This document shows positions 16,360 through 22,872 of a stretch of 22,872 nucleotides of DNA, one piece after another (position 1 is the stretch's first letter; each line of letters starts with the position of its first letter). The notes under the pieces were generated by a model, which saw nothing but the letters and a program-made list of their open reading frames with translations, was not told the origin of the DNA and ran no database searches. The stretch covers positions 1 through 22,872 of the forward strand of contig JAKAAJ010000005.1 in NCBI GenBank assembly GCA_021802365.1, in the 5' to 3' direction. A program made the position numbers and the translations under genes. Origin of the DNA: Thermoplasmata archaeon (GTDB lineage: Archaea; Thermoplasmatota; Thermoplasmata; Thermoplasmatales; Thermoplasmataceae).

Positions 16360-18098
16360 TACTGCAGGCACTGAATGAGTTCTATCAAAGGAAATATGCC
16401 GAAGGGGAACTACCTCCTCTCGGGTTTGAGTTTAAAGAGATACCGTTTCTTATTGTTATTGATTCTTATGGTGAATTTCTAAGCCTTGAAGATACCAGAG
16501 AAATAAAAAATGGAAGACTTGTCGGGAAGACTTTCGAAGTCCCAACTGCAAAGCAGAGGTCTGGAAGCAACAGTTACATGACTGCCAACTTTCTCTGGGA
16601 TCATATCGGATACGTACTGGGAGTACCAAAAGATCAAGATAAGAGATCGGTTGAGTTGGCCAAGAAGCAGCACAACACATGGCTCGACTCAATCAATAAA
16701 CTGCCTGATGGGATAAAGCAATTGCCAGAGGTAGTATCTATTATTAATTTTTACAGAAATAATGGAGTTCAGAAAGTTCTGGAGAGAGAAGAAATGGAAG
16801 AATGCAGAACAATTCCAGGATGTAATATCACATTCAGACTTAATACCGAACACTCACCCGTTCCAGCTAGTTTAAATTTGCGGAATTATGTAATAAAAAT
16901 TGCGGATTCCTCTGAGGATAGCAGCGAAGCTGTAATTGGGTTTGATATAGTTACCGGTGAAAAAGGCGAAATAGTGAGGCTTCACCGAAAAACCAGAATA
17001 GATAAGGATGCTGATTCACTAGTAAGTTTCCAAAAGAGTAGTGGTTACGATTCTTATGGAAAGGAGCAGGGATACAATGCCCCAGTTACAAAGAATACTG
17101 AGTTTGCTTACACAACTGCACTTAATTATTTACTTAAGTCAAAGAAACACCGGATTCTGGTAGGCGAGACTCACACAGTTTTCTGGGGTAGCAAGAGAAA
17201 TGAGCTGGAAGAGAAATTCTCTCTCTTGTTTGAAGAACCAGAACACATTGACCCTGACAGCAACATAAGCGTTGTACGGGAACTCTTTTTTTCTATCAGT
17301 TCCGGTGCTTATATCAAAGAGGATGACGACATATATTTTTATGTGCTTGGCCTATCTCCAAATTCACATAGAATATCTGTCAGATTTTGGGAGAGAGGTA
17401 CAGTAAAGTCCTTTTCTAATAGAATACGTCAATATTTTGAGGATTTTTCAATTACCGGGGATTCAAAAACTCCTGAATATTACCCATTGCAAACAATACT
17501 TGCAAATATTTCAGTGCTGGATAAATTCGAAAATATCCCACCATTGCTTACCGGAGAAGTCATGAAGGCCATACTTTCTGGAACTCCATATCCTGCCTCT
17601 ATGTTACAAATGGCATTGAATAGAATAAGATCAGATGTAACTGGAAGGGCAACTAGAATAAGGGTAGCTGCAATAAAGGCTTATATAAATAGATATTACA
17701 GTTTTTATCCAAAATTACATATGAAGGAGATAGGAATGGAACTCGATACTGAACAAAGATCTGTAGGCTACAATCTTGGAAGACTTTTTGCTACTCTGGA
17801 AAGAATCCAAGAGAGTGCCAGCCCAAATCTAAATTCTACAATAAGGGAACGTTACTATGGCTCTGCATGTACTTCACCTGCTTCAGTTTTCCCCACTCTT
17901 CTTCGTCTGAAAAATCACCACCTTGCCAAAATTGAAACTAAGGGCCTAGTTACATGGTTCGAACAGAAACTTGGGGAGGTAATGGAGAACCTCAACGGGT
18001 TTCCCCCCAATCTGAATCTCCATGAGCAAGGGATGTTCTCTATAGGGTATTACCACCAAAGGCAGACTTTTTTCAAAAAGAAGGAGGAAAATAGTTAA
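16356..18098 (+). CDS. cas8c: Cas8c, large subunit of type I-C Cascade
   Basis: Cas8c (Csd1) is the signature subunit of type I-C. It recognises the PAM and recruits Cas3. The N-terminal region follows the family pattern: LPPLGFEFKEIPFLIVIDSYG, then VPTAKQRSG and ANFLWDHIGYVLG. The length (580) is typical. The C-terminal 120 residues are helical and correspond to the small-subunit region, which can also be made as a separate protein from an internal start (see the Cas11c entry). The start ATG overlaps the cas5d stop. Cas7 follows after 19 nt. Confidence 0.94.
   Translation: MILQALNEFYQRKYAEGELPPLGFEFKEIPFLIVIDSYGEFLSLEDTREIKNGRLVGKTFEVPTAKQRSGSNSYMTANFLWDHIGYVLGVPKDQDKRSVELAKKQHNTWLDSINKLPDGIKQLPEVVSIINFYRNNGVQKVLEREEMEECRTIPGCNITFRLNTEHSPVPASLNLRNYVIKIADSSEDSSEAVIGFDIVTGEKGEIVRLHRKTRIDKDADSLVSFQKSSGYDSYGKEQGYNAPVTKNTEFAYTTALNYLLKSKKHRILVGETHTVFWGSKRNELEEKFSLLFEEPEHIDPDSNISVVRELFFSISSGAYIKEDDDIYFYVLGLSPNSHRISVRFWERGTVKSFSNRIRQYFEDFSITGDSKTPEYYPLQTILANISVLDKFENIPPLLTGEVMKAILSGTPYPASMLQMALNRIRSDVTGRATRIRVAAIKAYINRYYSFYPKLHMKEIGMELDTEQRSVGYNLGRLFATLERIQESASPNLNSTIRERYYGSACTSPASVFPTLLRLKNHHLAKIETKGLVTWFEQKLGEVMENLNGFPPNLNLHEQGMFSIGYYHQRQTFFKKKEENS
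17724..17731 (+). promoter_or_regulatory. Internal Shine-Dalgarno for cas11c
   Basis: AAGGAGAT lies within cas8c, with its AGGAG core 6 nt before the in-frame ATG at 17736. The match to the 16S rRNA 3' end and the spacing are at least as good as at most true gene starts in the operon. Confidence 0.65.
17736..18098 (+). CDS. cas11c: Predicted Cas11c small subunit from internal start in cas8c
   Basis: In-frame translation from Met461 of Cas8c would yield a 120-residue helical protein (starting MELDTEQRSVGYNLG). Separate Cas11 proteins made by internal initiation are known from type I-C, I-B and I-D systems and are needed for stable Cascade. The strong internal ribosome-binding site, the 120-aa size and the C-terminal position all fit. 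The ATG at 17721 is a weaker alternative, since it has no SD. It shares its stop with cas8c. Confidence 0.7.
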   Translation: MELDTEQRSVGYNLGRLFATLERIQESASPNLNSTIRERYYGSACTSPASVFPTLLRLKNHHLAKIETKGLVTWFEQKLGEVMENLNGFPPNLNLHEQGMFSIGYYHQRQTFFKKKEENS

Positions 18099-18117
18099 GT
18101 ATAGTAAGAGGTAGAAT

Positions 18118-19020
18118 ATGACAGATAACAAAATGCTAGAAAACAGGTACGATTTTGTGATATTGTTTGATGTTAAAGATGGAAATCCAAATGGAGACCC
18201 TGACGCTGGAAATCTACCAAGGATAGATGCTGAAACTGGGCATGGACTGGTCACCGACGTTAGTCTGAAAAGGAAAATAAGGAATTACATTGAAATATTG
18301 AAGGGAAACGAGAAACCATTTGCAATTTTCATTAAGGAAAAAGCAGTTCTTAATCGAACCATCGATGATGCATTTACTAACATTGGTGTGACAATAAGTC
18401 CCACGAAAAACGACAATGAAAAAAGTAAACAGGTCAAGCCAGAAGAGCGTGAAAAGGCTAGAGAATACCTGTGCAAGAATTATTTCGATATCAGAACATT
18501 TGGTGCAGTAATGTCTACTGGAGCAAATGCCGGGCAAGTTAGAGGTCCGGTACAGTTAACATTTGGAAGGTCAATAGACCCGGTTGTATCCCTAGAACAC
18601 AGCATTACGAGGATGGCAGTAACTACAGAAAAAGAATCAAGAGATCAGGAGGGGGACAATAAAACTATGGGAAGAAAATACACAATTCCCTATGGCCTTT
18701 ACAGATCATTTGGTTTTGTCTCAGCACCAATAGCTAACCAAACAGGCTTCAGTGAGGATGACCTGTCTTTACTATGGGAAGCCCTGGAGGGTATGTTTGA
18801 ACTTGACCGGTCATCTTCCAGAGGAATGATGAACACCAGAAAACTTATCGTTTTTAGGCATGATTCAAAATTAGGCAATGCCCACTCTCAGGATCTATTT
18901 GATAGTGTTATAGTAAGGAGAAAAGATTCAAACTTTTCGGCTAGAGATTATAGCGATTATGAAGTTTTCATAGATCGTGAGAAAATTCCTGAAGGTGTAA
19001 CGTTAATTGAAAGGTTATAA
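18118..19020 (+). CDS. cas7: Cas7, type I-C Cascade backbone
   Basis: Cas7 (Csd2) polymerises along the crRNA spacer and forms the Cascade backbone. Diagnostic segments are FDVKDGNPNGDPDAGNLPR near residue 17, ETGHGLVTDVSLKRKIRNY, FGAVMSTGANAGQVRGPVQL and FELDRSSSRGMMNTRKLIVF. The length (300) is normal for the family. The ATG is preceded by AAGAGGT. Six to seven copies per complex are expected from known I-C structures. Confidence 0.96.
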   Translation: MTDNKMLENRYDFVILFDVKDGNPNGDPDAGNLPRIDAETGHGLVTDVSLKRKIRNYIEILKGNEKPFAIFIKEKAVLNRTIDDAFTNIGVTISPTKNDNEKSKQVKPEEREKAREYLCKNYFDIRTFGAVMSTGANAGQVRGPVQLTFGRSIDPVVSLEHSITRMAVTTEKESRDQEGDNKTMGRKYTIPYGLYRSFGFVSAPIANQTGFSEDDLSLLWEALEGMFELDRSSSRGMMNTRKLIVFRHDSKLGNAHSQDLFDSVIVRRKDSNFSARDYSDYEVFIDREKIPEGVTLIERL

Positions 19021-19028
19021 CTGAAACG

Positions 19029-19712
19029 ATGTATCGTGAGGAAAATTTCCTGATGCTTTCAGGTATTCAGCATTTTGCTTTTTGCGAAAGGCAATGGGCG
19101 TTGATTCATCTTGAGCAACAATGGCAGGAGAATAGGCTGACTTCTGAAGGAAAGCACCTGCATGTGCATGTAGATAACCCATTGGAGAATGATAAAAGGA
19201 AAAATGTAAAGACAACAAGGAGTGTCCACATCTCTTCTCATGAGTTGGGCTTAATCGGTATTGCAGATGTAATTCAGTATATTCGAGATGATAGACTTCC
19301 GGAAAATGAAACAGTTACTTTAAAGGGCCATTCAGGGCGATGGAAGGTTATACCTATCGAATACAAACGTGGTAGGCAAAAGAAAGATGATATAGACAGG
19401 GTGCAACTTTGTGCGCAGGCAATGTGCCTTGAGGAAATGCTTTGTATTAAAATAAAAGAAGGTTTTCTATTCTATTACGCTACGAAAAGGAGAGAACTTG
19501 TCCCATTTGATTTAAACCTGCGACAGAAAGTTTTAGAATTAACCAAAGAAATGCATGAAATGTTTACAGCTGGAACAATTCCAAAATCTGAGGAGATGGA
19601 AAAGTGTAAAAGCTGCTCTTTGTGTGAAATATGCCAACCAGGATGGCAGAAACACGGTAGGAGAGTGGAAGAATACATATTAAAAAACCTTTATTCTGAA
19701 GAGGGGAAATAG
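19029..19712 (+). CDS. cas4: Cas4, RecB-like exonuclease of spacer acquisition
   Basis: Cas4 trims prespacers and selects the PAM end for the Cas1-Cas2 integrase. The RecB-type nuclease residues are Asp80 (GIADVIQY), Glu111 and Lys113 (PIEYKRG) and Gln126 (RVQLCAQAM). The Fe-S cluster ligands are visible as Cys19 (FCERQW) and a C-terminal run CX2CX2CX2C at 193-202. The length is 227. It starts 8 nt after the cas7 stop, and its stop is 2 nt before the cas1 start, fitting the I-C gene order. All catalytic positions look intact. Confidence 0.95.
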   Translation: MYREENFLMLSGIQHFAFCERQWALIHLEQQWQENRLTSEGKHLHVHVDNPLENDKRKNVKTTRSVHISSHELGLIGIADVIQYIRDDRLPENETVTLKGHSGRWKVIPIEYKRGRQKKDDIDRVQLCAQAMCLEEMLCIKIKEGFLFYYATKRRELVPFDLNLRQKVLELTKEMHEMFTAGTIPKSEEMEKCKSCSLCEICQPGWQKHGRRVEEYILKNLYSEEGK

Positions 19713-19714
19713 AA

Positions 19715-20746
19715 ATGAGGAGACTTCTCAACACTCTTTTTGTAACAATACCTGAATCTTACCTGAGCAGGGATGGGGAGAACTTAATTGTTAAGGTAAA
19801 CGATGAGGTCAAATTCAGGGTCCCAATTTTTAATCTGGAAAGCGTAATTTGTTTCAATCATATGGGTGCAAGTCCATCTGCAATGCAACTTTGTATGGAG
19901 AGCGGAGTCAGCTTAAATTTCATGAGTAGTCAAGGTAAATTTATTGCGAGAGTGAATGGTAGAACTTCAGGAAATGTTTTGCTCAGAAGAAAGCAGTATA
20001 AATTAGCAGATGATAGAGAGGCGTGTTTGAGATTTTCAAAGCTATTTGTGGCTTCCAAAATACATAATTCTAGAACAGTATTACAGAGAACTCTCAGGGA
20101 GCATAAGGAAGATCTGGCTGAATCACCCTTATCCTTTGTAATCAGCAAAATGAACAACATGATCCAACGGGTTAAGATATCTGATACTTTGGATTCTGTG
20201 AGGGGAATCGAAGGTGAGGCTGCAAGCGCATATTTTTCCTGTTTTGATTTCCTAATACTTAAGCAGAAAGATAGTTTAAAATTCCATGGACGCATAAAAA
20301 GGCCCCCTACGGATGAGGTAAACGCTCTACTATCATTTGTCTATACATTGCTTTCCAGAGATTGTTCTTCCGCATTGGAATCGGTTGGGTTGGATCCACA
20401 AGTTGGATATATGCATACAGTACGGCCGGGAAGAGAGAGTTTAGCTCTTGATCTAATGGAAGAATTGAGAGCCTATTTAGGCGATAGGTTAGTTCTATCT
20501 CTGATTAATAAGAAAATTATCAATCCAGAAGGTTTTAAAGTTAGGGAAAATGGATCAGTGCTTATGGATGACGAAACAAAAAGGGCCGTGATACTGGCAT
20601 GGCAGACAAGAAAGAAGGAGGAAATAACACACCCCTTCCTGGGAGAACAGATAGCGGTTGGTCAAATCCCATTTGTTCAGTCTCTCCTGCTTGCCCGTAA
20701 TATTAGGGGAGATATGGATCAGTACCCCCCATTTCTATGGAAGTGA
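19715..20746 (+). CDS. cas1: Cas1, spacer integrase
   Basis: Metal-dependent integrase that inserts new spacers at the leader end of the array, in complex with Cas2. The metal ligands are Glu166 (RGIEGEAA), His234 (GYMHTVRPGR) and Glu249 (LDLMEE); all are present. The N-terminal beta domain precedes the helical catalytic domain. The length (343) is normal. GAGGGG in the cas4 tail provides the ribosome-binding site for the ATG at 19715. Confidence 0.97.
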   Translation: MRRLLNTLFVTIPESYLSRDGENLIVKVNDEVKFRVPIFNLESVICFNHMGASPSAMQLCMESGVSLNFMSSQGKFIARVNGRTSGNVLLRRKQYKLADDREACLRFSKLFVASKIHNSRTVLQRTLREHKEDLAESPLSFVISKMNNMIQRVKISDTLDSVRGIEGEAASAYFSCFDFLILKQKDSLKFHGRIKRPPTDEVNALLSFVYTLLSRDCSSALESVGLDPQVGYMHTVRPGRESLALDLMEELRAYLGDRLVLSLINKKIINPEGFKVRENGSVLMDDETKRAVILAWQTRKKEEITHPFLGEQIAVGQIPFVQSLLLARNIRGDMDQYPPFLWK

Positions 20747-20760
20747 AAGGTGATTAGAAA

Positions 20761-21051
20761 ATGATGGTAGTTATAACCTATGATGTAAACACATCTGAAC
20801 CAAAAGGACAGTGGAGATTAAGAAAAGTGTCTAGAGAGTGCCAAAATTATGGACAGAGAGTTCAGAATTCTGTATTTGAATGCCTTCTTGATCCTCATCA
20901 ATTTACAGATTTGAAAGATCATCTTGAGAAGATAATCAACCCTGAAACAGACAGTTTAAGATACTACTTTCTAGGAAAGAACTGGAAGGGAAGAGTTGGA
21001 CATTTCGGTGCTAAAAAAAGCTATGACCCAGAAGGCCCAATGATTGTTTAG
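20761..21051 (+). CDS. cas2: Cas2, spacer acquisition partner
   Basis: Small ferredoxin-fold protein that dimerises between two Cas1 dimers and sets prespacer length. The first strand MMVVITYDV carries Asp8, the conserved Asp of the family. The length (96) is typical. The ribosome-binding site AAAGGTGAT in the 14-nt gap after cas1 is one of the best in the operon. It is the last cas gene; the leader follows its stop. Confidence 0.96.
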   Translation: MMVVITYDVNTSEPKGQWRLRKVSRECQNYGQRVQNSVFECLLDPHQFTDLKDHLEKIINPETDSLRYYFLGKNWKGRVGHFGAKKSYDPEGPMIV

Positions 21052-21134
21052 TATGTGCGAATCACAAGCGATCACTCTATTGTGAATAGATTAGCGCATT
21101 CCCATTTTTTCAATAATATCAAATTAAAATTGGT

Positions 21135-21164
21135 TCAACATATATGGTTGATTTTTCCTTTTTT
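21135..21164 (+). terminator. Possible terminator of the cas operon
   Basis: TCAAC and GTTGA pair around a 7-nt loop, followed directly by a T-rich run (TTTTTCCTTTTTT). Archaeal termination relies mainly on such T-tracts. Its position after cas2 and before the array TATA box would separate the two transcripts. Confidence 0.45.
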
Positions 21165-21185
21165 AGTACACAAGCGGAACAAAAC

Positions 21186-21193
21186 ATTATAAA
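21186..21193 (+). promoter_or_regulatory. TATA-like box of the CRISPR array
   Basis: ATTATAAA lies 32 nt before the first repeat, with CAAGCG 10 nt upstream of it, matching the arrangement ahead of cas3. Confidence 0.5.
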
Positions 21194-21225
21194 CACAGGG
21201 AAATACTTGATCTGTATACTATGCG

Positions 21226-22872
21226 GTCACATCCTGTACGGATGTGTGGATTGAAACATGCCCCTCCCATTGACAGCAATCTGATGATGTGGTCACATCC
21301 TGTACGGATGTGTGGATTGAAACCAGATAATACCAAGGCTCTTGTATCACAGAGTAAGTCACATCCTGTACGGATGTGTGGATTGAAACACCTTGAATGA
21401 TTCCCTGCCGGCGCCATCCTTTCCCTGTCACATCCTGTACGGATGTGTGGATTGAAACTGGGAGTGTTTCATTGATGAACCAAAAGGCAGAAGCAGTCAC
21501 ATCCTGTACGGATGTGTGGATTGAAACTCAATCGATAACATTCCAGTATGGCTCGAATTTAACTGTCACATCCTGTACGGATGTGTGGATTGAAACTGTC
21601 TATTCCGGAAAAAAATAATCCGGCTAAAATAGTCACATCCTGTACGGATGTGTGGATTGAAACCTAGCCCAATCCCCGGGACCAACAGCCGACACACCGT
21701 CACATCCTGTACGGATGTGTGGATTGAAACATGAGGCCATTGTAGAACTCTATATCGAATCTGTTGTCACATCCTGTACGGATGTGTGGATTGAAACCCT
21801 CCTTCCTTGAGGATGCGGTCGACGCTGTTTTCGTCACATCCTGTACGGATGTGTGGATTGAAACATGGAAATAGAGAGATGCATGAGAGGTCGGCTCACA
21901 GTCACATCCTGTACGGATGTGTGGATTGAAACGTATCTCCATCTGTGGTGTGGGACAGCAAAGAGGTCACATCCTGTACGGATGTGTGGATTGAAACTCA
22001 AAACTCGGCAGAACCTGCATATCAACAACAGTCACATCCTGTACGGATGTGTGGATTGAAACCCCAACAGTCCTGAGGTCTATAGTTGCCTTGTCAGTCA
22101 CATCCTGTACGGATGTGTGGATTGAAACTTGTCAAACAGGTTATCGTCATACTGTGAATCCTGTCACATCCTGTACGGATGTGTGGATTGAAACCTTGCA
22201 AAAGAACCACAGGAGGGGCGAGAGCTCCTCGTCACATCCTGTACGGATGTGTGGATTGAAACCCAAGCTTCGCTGGAGGGATAGGAGGCTTCATCATGTC
22301 ACATCCTGTACGGATGTGTGGATTGAAACTAGATGCATGGAGAGAGGCTCAGGTAGCAGACAACGTCACATCCTGTACGGATGTGTGGATTGAAACGTGT
22401 TCTCCAAGTTTCCATATTGCGAAGATGAACAGTCACATCCTGTACGGATGTGTGGATTGAAACCGGAGCATTCGGCAGCGCCCTAGTCATACTGCAAAGT
22501 CACATCCTGTACGGATGTGTGGATTGAAACTTCTCTATCCAAGGGATTGAATACTACTGGTGGGTGTCACATCCTGTACGGATGTGTGGATTGAAACATC
22601 TCCTCAACCCCGACAATACAGATCAGCCAATTGCGTCACATCCTGTACGGATGTGTGGATTGAAACTTTCGGTTTCCGCTGCTGTCCCATTGTGGAGGCT
22701 CATGTCACATCCTGTACGGATGTGTGGATTGAAACACAGCCCGGAAATACTTATTGGAGAAGGAGAGAAGGTCACATCCTGTACGGATGTGTGGATTGAA
22801 ACGGCGTGCTATGGGTTCAGGGTCTGACTGGTAGCGTACAGTCACATCCTGTACGGATGTGTGGATTGAAAC
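21226..22872 (+). CRISPR. Type I-C CRISPR array, 25 repeats and 24 spacers, continues past window
   Basis: The repeats are 32 bp and identical in all 25 copies. They begin GTCACATCCTG and end GTGGATTGAAAC. Repeat bases 3-9 (CACATCC) pair with 15-21 (GGATGTG) around a TGTAC loop, leaving an 11-nt 3' tail (TGGATTGAAAC) that would become the crRNA 5' handle after Cas5d cleavage at the stem base. This structure and the ATTGAAAC end are typical of type I-C. Spacer lengths in order are 34, 34, 37, 37, 37, 35, 35, 35, 35, 36, 33, 33, 34, 34, 36, 35, 35, 35, 35, 35, 37, 37, 35, 38. No two spacers looked alike. The last repeat ends exactly at the window edge with no degenerate terminal repeat, so the array is incomplete here. 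The leader end is at the left, so the newest spacers are at the left. Confidence 0.99.

Larger units (their letters stand above)
21052..21225 (+). promoter_or_regulatory. CRISPR leader
   Basis: This is an AT-rich 174-nt stretch between the cas2 stop and the first repeat. It contains two CAAGCG hexamers (21065-21070, 21171-21176), a palindrome TCACAA-N12-TTGTGA (21062-21085), a hairpin followed by a T-tract (21135-21164), and a TATA-like box ATTATAAA (21186-21193). The box would start the array transcript about 10 nt before the first repeat, in the same direction as the cas genes. Confidence 0.8.

Noticed and set aside
17946..18254. 102-codon minus-strand ORF at the cas8c-cas7 junction as a possible anti-CRISPR or antisense gene
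   Set aside because: It is antisense to two intact cas genes, with no promoter or ribosome-binding site that I can see and low-complexity Leu/Ser/Phe content.
21187..22827. Several ORFs on both strands inside the CRISPR array, with repeated peptides such as VTSCTDVWIET
   Set aside because: The repeated peptides are only the translation of the 32-bp repeat; they are not repeat proteins.
22841..22872. Last repeat as the true end of the array
   Set aside because: It is identical to the others and stops exactly at the window edge, so it is more likely a sequence or contig boundary than the trailer end.

Overview
The window looks like a chromosomal segment of a thermoacidophilic euryarchaeon, most likely in or near the Thermoplasmatales. 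Evidence: an Orc1/Cdc6 initiator, a family B DNA polymerase, an archaeal-style ArgRS, a GH15 glucoamylase/trehalase of the kind known from Thermoplasma, a tRNA without encoded CCA, and TATA-like boxes 20-45 nt upstream of several starts. The genus cannot be fixed from this sequence alone.

Region 1 (1-12976) is ordinary-looking archaeal chromosome, about 48-50% GC in lines I counted by hand. In order: the C-terminal part of a membrane-anchored surface protein; argS on the opposite strand; a 3-dehydroquinate synthase homologue that has lost key catalytic residues; a GH15 enzyme; a tightly overlapping cluster of two unrecognised small genes and a divergent PolB2-like family B polymerase; a convergent, overlapping orc1/cdc6 gene; a radical SAM protein of unknown substrate; an MFS transporter with a leader holding short ORFs; and tRNA-Glu(UUC).

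Region 2 (12977-22872) begins after the tRNA with a 446-nt AT-rich gap and then holds a complete type I-C CRISPR-Cas locus, with every gene on the + strand: cas3, cas5d, cas8c, cas7, cas4, cas1, cas2. A 174-nt leader and a CRISPR array follow. The array shows 25 identical 32-bp repeats and 24 spacers and runs off the window end. Sampled cas lines run from about 32 to 45% GC, lower than the left half, which with the tRNA-proximal position suggests horizontal acquisition. The locus is self-sufficient: Cas1-Cas2-Cas4 for spacer acquisition, Cas5d for repeat cleavage in place of Cas6, Cas5d-Cas8c-Cas7 for Cascade, and an HD-helicase Cas3 for degradation. A strong Shine-Dalgarno sequence before an in-frame internal ATG in cas8c predicts the separate small subunit Cas11c.

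Most interesting points: the internal cas11c start; non-canonical residues at the expected Cas5d catalytic positions; spacer lengths that occur in runs along the array; the degenerate DHQ synthase; and the overlapping small-gene/PolB2-like/Orc1 neighbourhood, which may be a damage-tolerance module. I found no wholly new system that I can defend; the polymerase cluster is the best candidate for under-described biology.
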